31,777 nucleotides of DNA from an uncultured Oscillospiraceae bacterium (GTDB taxonomy: Bacteria > Bacillota > Clostridia > Oscillospirales > Ruminococcaceae). Made by a program: the position numbers and the translations under genes. Under the pieces are notes generated by a model. It saw only the letters and a list, made by a program, of their open reading frames with translations. It was not told the DNA's origin and did not search any database. This document shows, one piece after another, positions 1-6,199 of this stretch. The DNA lies in the NCBI GenBank assembly GCA_934463345.1, contig CAKSJL010000013.1:1-31777 (forward strand), in the 5' to 3' direction. Positions within the stretch are counted from its first letter, which is position 1. Every line of letters starts with the position of its first letter.

Positions 1-183
1 AATTTCGCCCTCTTCAAGTCTTAAAAGACCAACAGCGATCTTTATAGTTGTCGTTTTGCCTGCGCCGTTAGGGCCTAAAAAGCCGAATACCTCTCCCGGA
101 AAGGTTTCAAATGAAATATCATGAAGTATCTGCCTTTTTCCAAAGTATTTATTAAGGTGTTCTATTTTAAGAGCAGCTTCCAT
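1..183 (-). CDS. ABC transporter ATP-binding protein, N-terminal part (runs off left edge)
   Basis: The visible N-terminal 61 residues are the start of an ABC ATPase: an initial beta strand (ALKIEHLNKYFGKRQIL), then a Walker A motif GPNGAGKTT at about residues 40-48, followed by a typical GLL...EG turn. Signature motif, Walker B and H-loop lie outside the window, so the substrate cannot be named. The start ATG (183-181) overlaps the stop of the upstream membrane protein in a TAATG arrangement, and an AAGGAGG ribosome site lies inside the end of that gene, so translation is probably coupled. The sequence resembles ATPases of simple export or multidrug ABC systems (CcmA-like), where the permease is normally a separate downstream gene; that is inference. 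Truncation is due only to the window edge. Confidence 0.92.
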   Translation of the reverse strand, partial: MEAALKIEHLNKYFGKRQILHDISFETFPGEVFGFLGPNGAGKTTTIKIAVGLLRLEEGEI

Positions 184-848
184 TATTCATTTCCTCCTTC
201 CGAATCTCCTGAAAATGTTATGTCCGGTGCACTCCAGCCATAGGATATCGCCTGACAAACCTTCCATTTTCCATCAACCTCTTTAAGCTTCAGTCTGCCA
301 CTACAGCTGAAACTGATCTTTGATAATACGCTACTGATTTCAGAGTCACTGACATAGCTTGTCATAATCGTTTCAAATGGCGTTGCCATATAAGGATCAC
401 CAGTATACTCCGCAGTTATTTCGCATGTGAATTCAGCCAAAGCATATCCGGCACCAGCCTTCGTTATTCTGAAGTCAAGGTTGTTTGCTCTCCATTTTTT
501 TACCGCAGAGCTGTCTGAATCAGAGAAGCTCTGAGAAATCATTTTCTGAAACTCTGATTTATAATTGTTCATATCAAAGCCCATTTCAGCACCGGAGTTT
601 CTGTCAGAACACCAGTAATTCTCTACAAGCTTTTCAGCCATGTCCTCAGCAGAAGCTTTGTCAGACGCTGTAACAGCGCATTCAGCGAGTGCGTCTGTAT
701 ATGCGTTTACTGCGGCTTCTATCTGCGGTTTGTTTTTTTTAAACCCTATTGTATCTGACACAGCAAATATAATAAAGCCTGCCAGTACAACTGCGCCCAG
801 GATAAGTCCCCTGTTTGCGTGTTTTAAAAAGCTTTTCAAGTTGCTCAT
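183..848 (-). CDS. Membrane-anchored protein of unknown function upstream of an ABC ATPase
   Basis: I do not recognise a named family. The 221-residue protein has a short basic N-terminus, one hydrophobic segment at about residues 13-31, then an extracytoplasmic domain. Its end (LKLKEVDGKWKVCQAISYGW) resembles the closing strands of NTF2-like or DUF4878-type small alpha+beta domains, but this is only a likeness. It is first in a two-gene unit with the ABC ATPase, so an accessory or sensor role for that transporter is plausible. Start choice is uncertain: the AAGGAG ribosome site touches the ATG at 848 with no spacer, whereas the in-frame TTG at 839 sits 9 nt downstream and is better placed (218 residues). 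A consensus promoter lies at 909-937. Confidence 0.75.
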   Translation of the reverse strand: MSNLKSFLKHANRGLILGAVVLAGFIIFAVSDTIGFKKNKPQIEAAVNAYTDALAECAVTASDKASAEDMAEKLVENYWCSDRNSGAEMGFDMNNYKSEFQKMISQSFSDSDSSAVKKWRANNLDFRITKAGAGYALAEFTCEITAEYTGDPYMATPFETIMTSYVSDSEISSVLSKISFSCSGRLKLKEVDGKWKVCQAISYGWSAPDITFSGDSEGGNE

Positions 849-908
849 CTCCTTATTGTCTTAATCGTCTTATGTGTACCACATCAATTAGAACACCTCA
901 CAAATCGT

Positions 909-937
909 ATTATACACCATAGTACAGTACATGTCAA
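909..937 (-). promoter_or_regulatory. Sigma-A promoter for the 183-848 gene/ABC ATPase unit
   Basis: On the minus strand TTGACA (937-932), a 17-bp spacer and TATAAT (914-909) match the vegetative consensus perfectly. The spacer contains GTACaGTAC (922-930), a 9-bp palindrome that could be an operator half, since GntR/YtrA-type repressors often control such ABC units. No regulator gene is seen beside it. Confidence 0.8.
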
Positions 938-1037
938 TAGGCTTTTTAATTATTAAATAATATTTCTTTGGTTTTGTGAATTTTGCATAAAAATATCATG
1001 TTAAACTTCTCCATAACATAAATTTTTTTTGAAATCC

Positions 1038-1066
1038 TTGTTTATTTACTCAATATGGGGTATAAT
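1038..1066 (+). promoter_or_regulatory. Sigma-A promoter for ireB
   Basis: TTGTTT (1038-1043), 17-bp spacer, TATAAT (1061-1066), about 40 nt before the ireB start. It is back to back with the minus-strand promoter at 909-937. Confidence 0.65.
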
Positions 1067-1103
1067 AAGAAACGTGATAAACATTTTCAAGGGGGCTGTT
1101 TAA

Positions 1104-1349
1104 ATGTGTGACAAGACAATGACCTTTTCAGTTAACGATGAAAAGGAAAACGAGTTAAAACGAAATCTCACAATTATTTATGACGCTCTTATTCAAAAGG
1201 GCTACAACCCCATAAATCAAATTGTAGGTTACATCCTTTCCGAGGATCCGACATACATAACCACATACAACAACGCAAGAAGCATTATCCGTCATATTGA
1301 CAGGGACGAGCTTTTGCAGGTATTGGTTAAGTCTTACCTGGATGAATGA
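1104..1349 (+). CDS. ireB: IreB family regulatory phosphoprotein (UPF0297/YrzL)
   Basis: The 81-residue protein matches the IreB/YrzL family over its full length: an N-terminal TMTFSVN segment holding the Thr residues phosphorylated by the Ser/Thr kinase IreK in Enterococcus, followed by the family hallmarks [26 protein letters not shown] and [14 protein letters not shown]. In Enterococcus faecalis IreB is a cytoplasmic negative regulator of cephalosporin tolerance acting with the PASTA kinase/phosphatase pair. In most Firmicutes it sits in a conserved string alaS-ireB-yrrK(ruvX)-yrzB; here it stands alone with its own promoter (1038-1066) and terminator (1361-1397). GGGGG upstream (1091-1095) is a weak but correctly spaced ribosome site. 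Confidence 0.93.
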   Translation: MCDKTMTFSVNDEKENELKRNLTIIYDALIQKGYNPINQIVGYILSEDPTYITTYNNARSIIRHIDRDELLQVLVKSYLDE

Positions 1350-1360
1350 TTTCGTAAATA

Positions 1361-1397
1361 AAAGCTGCCGGCTGAGCACAATCAGCAGGCAGCTTTT
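1361..1397 (+). terminator. Intrinsic terminator after ireB
   Basis: AAAGCTGCC and GGCAGCTTT form a 9-bp stem, with inner GCTGA/TCAGC pairing, and the run continues into T residues. Confidence 0.85.
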
Positions 1398-1495
1398 TGT
1401 AATTTAAGTAAAACAGTACAATGGAAATGTGTGATTTTACTGCAATAGCAACAAAATTTAAAATTTTCTTAAAATAATGTAGGTTAATTTTAATG

Positions 1496-1524
1496 ATGAC
1501 AAAATCAATATTTAATGATATAAT
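1496..1524 (+). promoter_or_regulatory. Promoter for lipoprotein gene 1560-2156
   Basis: ATGACA (1496-1501), 17-bp spacer, TATAAT (1519-1524); the gene starts 36 nt further on behind a GAGGT ribosome site. Confidence 0.6.
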
Positions 1525-1559
1525 GATATTGTACAAAAAAAGAAAACGAGGTAAGAATT

Positions 1560-2156
1560 ATGTTTAGAAAAATAACTGCTGCTCTGCTTTGCCTTACAAT
1601 GGCTTTTGCTTGCATCGGCTGCGGAAGCGACAAGGATTCATCATCTTCAAAGAGCGAAGCTACAGAAGCTGCTACTGAGGCAGCAACAGAAGCTCCTACT
1701 GAAGCTGAAACAGAAGCCCCTACTGAGGACAGCGAAGCTGAAAAGATTGCTGCTGACGCAGCTGACGCTGAAGCAGGACTTGAGGAAGATGGAGACATCT
1801 ACGCTACAACAGCTGACTCAGATGAGGTTCAGGCTGCAATTGTCGGCGGAGTATGGCAGTCAGGCTATATTTCAGATGCGCAGGGCAATGTTGTTACAAT
1901 TGCTGATTACTGTGAAAACGCTGGCGTTGACGCTTCAACATTCGACATTCAGGTTGAATTTGCAGAAGACGGAACAGTTAAGCTTAATTCAGCAGATTCC
2001 GGAGAAGAATCAGGTACATACACTGTATACGGCGAATACATCATAGTTTCAGATGACACTGATGATATGGAATTTATTTATGAGCCGGATTCAGAAGTTC
2101 TTTTCGTTGATATTCTTGGCACAGGCGAATTCCTTATTGCATTTACACAGGAATAA
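1560..2156 (+). CDS. Lipoprotein with Thr/Glu/Ala-rich linker and small beta-rich domain
   Basis: A 198-residue predicted lipoprotein. Residues 1-20 form a signal peptide ending CIG-C21, so Cys21 would be lipidated and the protein held on the outer face of the membrane. Residues about 24-60 are a low-complexity linker of EATEA/EAPTEAE repeats, common in surface lipoproteins of ruminococci. From about residue 85 a compact domain follows (W..GYI.D..G, FAEDGTVKL, GTYTVYGEYIIVSD, FLIAFTQE), which looks like a lipocalin-like or DUF-type beta barrel found in Clostridia lipoproteins. No catalytic motif is visible and the function is unknown. It is monocistronic, between its own promoter and a strong terminator. 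Confidence 0.85.
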   Translation: MFRKITAALLCLTMAFACIGCGSDKDSSSSKSEATEAATEAATEAPTEAETEAPTEDSEAEKIAADAADAEAGLEEDGDIYATTADSDEVQAAIVGGVWQSGYISDAQGNVVTIADYCENAGVDASTFDIQVEFAEDGTVKLNSADSGEESGTYTVYGEYIIVSDDTDDMEFIYEPDSEVLFVDILGTGEFLIAFTQE

Positions 2157-2168
2157 TTTATTCCACTT

Positions 2169-2198
2169 AACGGGTAAGCATTGCTTACCCGTTTTTTT
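2169..2198 (+). terminator. Intrinsic terminator after lipoprotein gene
   Basis: AACGGGTAAGC and GCTTACCCGTT form a perfect 11-bp stem with a 3-nt loop, followed by a run of seven T. Confidence 0.95.
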
Positions 2199-2211
2199 GT
2201 GCAAAATTCTC

Positions 2212-2240
2212 TTGACAAGCTGCGAAAAACATGATATAAT
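2212..2240 (+). promoter_or_regulatory. Sigma-A promoter of the ylxM-ffh-rpsP-khpA operon
   Basis: TTGACA (2212-2217), 17-bp spacer, TATAAT (2235-2240): a full consensus match, 41 nt before ylxM, as expected for a constitutively expressed secretion/translation operon. Confidence 0.9.
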
Positions 2241-2281
2241 GTGTAAAGCTGATTTACTTTACACCAATCGGAGTGATATCC

Positions 2282-2629
2282 ATGAAAAACCTTGACTATG
2301 CTCTCCTGTTTGAGATCTACGGCAAAATGCTGACAGATAAACAGCAGTCAGTCATGGAGCTTTACTACTGGGAAGATCTTTCGCTCGGCGAAATTGCCCA
2401 GGGAGAGGGAATCACCCGTCAGGCTGTAAGGGACAGCATCAAGCGGAGTGAACAGCTTCTTGAAGAATTTGAAAAAAAGCTGATGCTTGCAGAAAAAATC
2501 AGAAGCTGCCGCCAGAACTGCAATATGATATGCAGCTGTGTTCAGTCTTTAAAGGACGATATCTCAGCCGGAAACGACTGCATAGATAAAATTTACAGAC
2601 TTGCCTCAGAAACAGGAGATCTGTTCTGA
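2282..2629 (+). CDS. ylxM: YlxM family helix-turn-helix protein of the SRP operon
   Basis: The 115-residue protein is a YlxM/UPF0122 member. Its N-terminal half is a sigma70-region-4-like helix-turn-helix ([24 protein letters not shown], then [13 protein letters not shown], residues about 18-56), followed by an alpha-helical tail. In streptococci YlxM binds SRP components and modulates SRP activity, and in most Firmicutes the gene directly precedes ffh as here. The ATG at 2282 is preferred over the GTG at 2273 because the CGGAG ribosome site (2269-2273) overlaps that GTG but is 8 nt from the ATG. Only 22 nt separate it from ffh. Confidence 0.92.
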   Translation: MKNLDYALLFEIYGKMLTDKQQSVMELYYWEDLSLGEIAQGEGITRQAVRDSIKRSEQLLEEFEKKLMLAEKIRSCRQNCNMICSCVQSLKDDISAGNDCIDKIYRLASETGDLF

Positions 2630-2651
2630 CAAAGCGGAAGGGAGAGTGCTT

Positions 2652-4013
2652 ATGGCGTTTGAAGGGCTTTCGGAAAAGCTTAACAATGTATTCAGAAAAC
2701 TTAAATCAAGAGGAAAGCTTACAGAATCCGATATAAAAGAAGCTATGCGTGAAGTCAGAATGGCACTTCTTGAAGCGGACGTCAGCTATAAGGTTGTCAA
2801 GGAATTTGTCGCTAACGTTTCTCAGAAAGCGGTCGGCGCTGAGGTACTCGAAAGCCTTACTCCTGCACAGCATGTTGTAAAAATTGTAAAAGACGAGCTT
2901 TGTGCTCTCATGGGCGATTCAAATGCAAGAATAAACATGCCATCAAAAGGTCCATGTATTATTATGATGTGCGGATTACAGGGTTCGGGTAAAACAACCC
3001 ATTCCGCAAAGCTTGCAAAGCATTTCAAAAAGGAAGGTCACAGACCTTTGCTTGTTGCCTGCGACATTTATCGTCCTGCGGCTATAAATCAGCTTATGGT
3101 TGTCGGTGAAAAGGCCGGCGTTAAAGTATTTGAAATGGGACAGATTAATCCTGTTGTTATTGCAAAACAGGCTGTTGCACATGCCAAAGACTACGGCAAC
3201 GATATTATTATTCTTGATACTGCCGGACGTCTGCATATAGATGAACAGCTTATGGATGAGCTTAAAAACATCAAGGAAGAGGTTCACCCAAGTGAAATAA
3301 TGCTTGTCGTTGACGCAATGACAGGTCAGGACGCAGTAAACGTTGCAAAAGCTTTTGACGATGCGCTTGGAATTGACAGCGTTCTCATGTCAAAGCTTGA
3401 TTCTGATACAAGAGGCGGCGCTGCACTGTCAGTACTTGCGGTTACAGGAAAACCGATAAAATTTGTCGGAACAGGCGAAAAGCTTGATGAGTTTGAACAG
3501 TTCCATCCGGAAAGAATGGCTTCACGAATCCTTGGAATGGGCGATGTTATGACGCTTATTGAAAAGGCAGAAAACATCATGGATCAGAAAGAGGCAGAAG
3601 CTGTTGCGAAGAAATTTCAGGAAAATAAATTCGATATGAACGATCTGCTTGCACAGTTAAAGCAGATTCAGAAAATGGGTTCAATCAAGTCAATAATTTC
3701 AATGCTTCCGGGTGTTGGCGACAAGCTGAAGGATATTGACGTTGATGAAGGACAGTTTCTGAGAATACAGGCTATGATAACATCAATGACAAAGGCGGAA
3801 AGAGAAAAGCCTTCAATTATAAATCCGTCCAGAAAGCGCAGAATTGCTGCCGGAAGCGGAACAGATGTTTCGGAAGTCAATAAGCTGTTAAGACAGTTTG
3901 AACAGATGCAGAAAATGATGAAACAGCTTGGCGGTTCAAAGGGCATGAAAAACAAAAAAATGATGAAACGTCTTGCCGGAATGAATCTGGACAAAATGCC
4001 GCCGCTTAAATAA
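2652..4013 (+). CDS. ffh: Signal recognition particle GTPase Ffh (SRP54)
   Basis: The 453-residue protein has the full SRP54 layout. The N domain covers residues 1-95. The G domain carries P-loop GLQGSGKTT (108-116), DIYRPAA (138-144), DTAGR (189-193) and SKLD (247-250, an allowed variant of TKLD). The methionine-rich M domain from about 300 holds SGTDVSEVN and ends in a Met/Lys-rich stretch that binds 4.5S RNA and signal peptides. With SRP RNA and FtsY it delivers nascent membrane proteins to SecYEG. The reading frame stays open upstream to 2601, but the GGGAG ribosome site before ATG 2652 and the family's conserved N-terminus ([10 protein letters not shown]) fix the start. Confidence 0.98.
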   Translation: MAFEGLSEKLNNVFRKLKSRGKLTESDIKEAMREVRMALLEADVSYKVVKEFVANVSQKAVGAEVLESLTPAQHVVKIVKDELCALMGDSNARINMPSKGPCIIMMCGLQGSGKTTHSAKLAKHFKKEGHRPLLVACDIYRPAAINQLMVVGEKAGVKVFEMGQINPVVIAKQAVAHAKDYGNDIIILDTAGRLHIDEQLMDELKNIKEEVHPSEIMLVVDAMTGQDAVNVAKAFDDALGIDSVLMSKLDSDTRGGAALSVLAVTGKPIKFVGTGEKLDEFEQFHPERMASRILGMGDVMTLIEKAENIMDQKEAEAVAKKFQENKFDMNDLLAQLKQIQKMGSIKSIISMLPGVGDKLKDIDVDEGQFLRIQAMITSMTKAEREKPSIINPSRKRRIAAGSGTDVSEVNKLLRQFEQMQKMMKQLGGSKGMKNKKMMKRLAGMNLDKMPPLK

Positions 4014-4018
4014 CGCCT

Positions 4019-4039
4019 ATTAATGCCAAATGCATTAAT
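4019..4039 (+). other. Intercistronic hairpin between ffh and rpsP
   Basis: ATTAATGC and GCATTAAT form a perfect 8-bp stem with a 5-nt loop and no T run. It may be an mRNA processing or stability element that sets different levels of Ffh and S16. Confidence 0.45.
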
Positions 4040-4072
4040 TATATAAACGAAAATACCGTGGAGGTGAAAAAA

Positions 4073-4315
4073 ATGGCAGTTAAAATCAGACTGAGAAGAA
4101 TGGGCGCTAAGAAAGCTCCTTTTTATCGTATAGTTGTTGCTGATTCAAGATATCCAAGAGACGGAAGATTCATCGAAGAGCTTGGTTACTATGATCCAAC
4201 AAAGGAACCATCAGTAGTTTCAGTTGACGCTGAAAAGGCTAAGAAGTGGATCGCTGACGGTGCACAGCCAACTGATACAGTTAAGGTTATCCTTAAAAAG
4301 GAAGGCGTACTTTAA
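4073..4315 (+). CDS. rpsP: 30S ribosomal protein S16
   Basis: The 80-residue product matches bS16 from end to end: [38 protein letters not shown], then [22 protein letters not shown]. It binds 16S rRNA early in 30S assembly. The start at 4073 is set by a strong GGAGGTG site (4060-4066) 6 nt away; in-frame GTG codons upstream are part of that ribosome site. It sits in the normal position between ffh and khpA. Confidence 0.98.
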   Translation: MAVKIRLRRMGAKKAPFYRIVVADSRYPRDGRFIEELGYYDPTKEPSVVSVDAEKAKKWIADGAQPTDTVKVILKKEGVL

Positions 4316-4326
4316 TAAACGCTTGG

Positions 4327-4350
4327 GGCAAGAGTTTTTCTCTTGCCTTT
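4327..4350 (+). other. Hairpin between rpsP and khpA (possible attenuator or processing site)
   Basis: GGCAAGAG (4327-4334) and CTCTTGCC (4340-4347) form a perfect 8-bp stem with a TTTTT loop, followed by only three T. It could partly terminate transcription after rpsP and lower khpA expression relative to S16, but the short T tail makes full termination unlikely. Confidence 0.5.
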
Positions 4351-4378
4351 AATGTTACGGAGTTGCGGAGGATATTCC

Positions 4379-4612
4379 ATGAAAGAATTGTTATATGCTA
4401 TTGTTGAAGAGCTTGTTGAGGATAAAAGCGCTATTAAAATAACCGAGGACGAACCTAACGAAGAAGGTGTTATCGTGTTTCATCTCAACGTTGCTCCGGA
4501 CGATATGGGACGAGTTATCGGAAAGCAGGGCAGGATCGCAAAGGCTATCAGAACAGTTATGCGTGCCGGCGCTGCAAGGAGCAATCTCAAGGTTGCGGTT
4601 GAAATAGATTAA
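4379..4612 (+). CDS. khpA: KH-domain RNA-binding protein KhpA (YlqC)
   Basis: The 77-residue protein is a single KH domain with the RNA-binding GxxG loop GKQG (48-51) in the context RVIGKQGRIAKAIRTVMRA. KhpA forms a complex with KhpB/Jag and affects cell division and small-RNA biology in streptococci and clostridia. It lies directly after rpsP, its usual place. The ATG at 4379 has a good GGAGG ribosome site; the frame upstream of it overlaps the intercistronic hairpin and is not coding. Transcription ends at a strong terminator just downstream, whereas in many Firmicutes rimM-trmD-rplS would follow. Confidence 0.95.
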   Translation: MKELLYAIVEELVEDKSAIKITEDEPNEEGVIVFHLNVAPDDMGRVIGKQGRIAKAIRTVMRAGAARSNLKVAVEID

Positions 4613-4617
4613 AAATT

Positions 4618-4653
4618 ACGGACGGTCAGTTTTGAATTGATCGTCCGTTTTTT
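4618..4653 (+). terminator. Intrinsic terminator after khpA, probably bidirectional
   Basis: ACGGACG (4618-4624) pairs with CGTCCGT (4642-4648), extended by GTCA/TGAT, followed by a T run. On the minus strand it is also followed by AATTTTTAA, so it may end the convergent polA-rimI-dusB transcript too. Confidence 0.85.
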
Positions 4654-4707
4654 GCATCCCAGCAAAGCATACTAATGCATAGTGAAAAATACAGCCATTA
4701 AAAGATT

Positions 4708-5730
4708 TCACTGTTTTTCCGGACTTCTATAATATTCATCCTGCGGCGCATTCCTCTGTAGCTCCAGAAATTCCACAGCGAGTCTCTGAGCGTCCTCATA
4801 GGTTTTCAGACTGTAGCACTTGGCACGAAACGCCGCCGCACCATAAAGTCCTTTCATGTACCATGAAGCATGCTTTCTTGCTTCTTTCATTGCAAATTCT
4901 TCTTTATCTTTAGCACTCTGAGAAAGAATAAGTCTTATATGGTAAAGCATTACATTCATTCGTTCCTCTATATCCGGTGGAGCATATTGCTTTCCTGAAA
5001 AATATGAATCTATTTCCCGGAAAATAAAAGGATTTCCGTACGAAGCACGCCCTATCATTACCAGATCGCAGCCTGTCATTTTATACATTTCAAGACAATC
5101 CTCAAGAGAAGCAACATCACCATTACCTATAACAGGAACAGACACATTCTTCTTAACCTCAGCAATTATATTCCAGTCTGCTTTTCCGGAATACATCTGA
5201 TCCCTCGTTCTGCCATGAACGGCAAGAGCGTCTGCGCCGGCGTCCTCCATTGCTTTTGCAAATTCAACCGCATTCACGCTCTGAGGATCCCAGCCCTTTC
5301 TGAACTTTACAGTCACAGGTACATCTGACGCTCTTTTTGCTGCTCTTACAAGATTTGCTGCAAGCTCTGTATCCCTCATAAGTGCGCTGCCGGAATTGTT
5401 GTTCACAACTTTTGGTACAGGGCATCCCATATTAAGGTCAATTATGTCCGGTTTAAACCTCATGCAGATTTCAACTGCCCTTTCTATAACATCCGGTTCG
5501 CTTCCGAAAAGCTGTAATGCCATGGGTCTTTCTTTTTCCGTCACTGTACACAAAAGCTCAGTTTTAGTATTCTGATAGCAAAGTCCCTTTGCAGATATAA
5601 GCTCACTTACAGTATATGCTGCTCCGTACTGACGGCAAAGTGTGCGATACGCTCTGTCTGCAACAGAAGCCATTGGTGCCAGGGCGGCTGTTTTTTTTAT
5701 TCTTACATTTTTTATGTTGACATAATCCAT
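4708..5730 (-). CDS. dusB: tRNA-dihydrouridine synthase, DusB type
   Basis: The 340-residue flavoenzyme reduces uridine to dihydrouridine in the tRNA D-loop using FMN and NAD(P)H. Visible features: an N-terminal TIM barrel starting LAPMASVADRAYRTLCRQYGA, the Dus signature DLNMGCPVPKVVNNNSGSAL with catalytic Cys103, an FMN/substrate-binding VTVKFRKGWD strand, VHGRTRDQMYSG, and VIGNGDV and MIGRASYGNPF near the phosphate-binding end, followed by a C-terminal helical domain. AAGGAG lies about 7 nt before the ATG. It is the last gene of the polA-rimI-dusB unit, 22 nt after rimI. Confidence 0.95.
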   Translation of the reverse strand: MDYVNIKNVRIKKTAALAPMASVADRAYRTLCRQYGAAYTVSELISAKGLCYQNTKTELLCTVTEKERPMALQLFGSEPDVIERAVEICMRFKPDIIDLNMGCPVPKVVNNNSGSALMRDTELAANLVRAAKRASDVPVTVKFRKGWDPQSVNAVEFAKAMEDAGADALAVHGRTRDQMYSGKADWNIIAEVKKNVSVPVIGNGDVASLEDCLEMYKMTGCDLVMIGRASYGNPFIFREIDSYFSGKQYAPPDIEERMNVMLYHIRLILSQSAKDKEEFAMKEARKHASWYMKGLYGAAAFRAKCYSLKTYEDAQRLAVEFLELQRNAPQDEYYRSPEKQ

Positions 5731-5752
5731 TGATATTCTCCTTATGCAGCTG

Positions 5753-6199
5753 CTACAGTTTTTTCATCATCAAAACTGCATTTTCAGACGGTGAACGATA
5801 GTAATTTTTTCTGAATCCGCTGCGCTCAAAGCCAAGCTTACTGTAGAGTCTTTCTGCGGCAATATTGCTTTCACGAACTTCAAGATAAACGATCTTAACT
5901 CCAAGCTTTAAAAGTCTGTTCTCAAATTCATTATAAAGCCTTACCGCTATACCGCACCGGCGGTATTCCTTTGATACCGCAATATTCAGAAGCTCTGCTT
6001 CATCAAGAACGTATGAACCATTTAAAAATCCTGCTGTATTTTCACCGCATACCGCCGCATACATCAGTGAATTTTCATTTTCAAGAGCCTGCGCAAAGGC
6101 TTGTTCCGACCATCCTCCCGGAATACAGCTGCTTTCTATTTCAGCTATCTGTCCGATATGACAGCTGTCTGCCCTGACTATATCAACCCTTTGCATCAT
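5753..6199 (-). CDS. rimI: Ribosomal-protein-alanine N-acetyltransferase RimI (GNAT family)
   Basis: The 148-residue protein is a single GNAT domain. The acetyl-CoA loop reads LLNIAVSKEYRRCGIAVRLYN (QRRGIG-type motif A), followed by VYLEVRESNIAAERLYSKLGFERSGFRKNYY, the RimI hallmark. RimI acetylates the N-terminal alanine of ribosomal protein S18; homologues are often broader N-terminal acetyltransferases. The start lies inside the end of polA (17-bp overlap), with GAGGAG 9 nt before the first of two ATGs, so translation is probably coupled to polA. RimI usually sits with tsaB/tsaD; here it is with polA and dusB. Confidence 0.9.
   Translation of the reverse strand: MMQRVDIVRADSCHIGQIAEIESSCIPGGWSEQAFAQALENENSLMYAAVCGENTAGFLNGSYVLDEAELLNIAVSKEYRRCGIAVRLYNEFENRLLKLGVKIVYLEVRESNIAAERLYSKLGFERSGFRKNYYRSPSENAVLMMKKL

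Noticed and set aside
1505..1798. Minus-strand Ser/Ala-rich frame opposite the lipoprotein linker
   Set aside because: It mirrors the low-complexity GCT/GAA repeats of the real gene on the plus strand; no ribosome site.
4327..4350. Hairpin between rpsP and khpA as a full terminator
   Set aside because: Only three T follow the stem and khpA has no promoter of its own that I could see; attenuation or processing is more likely.
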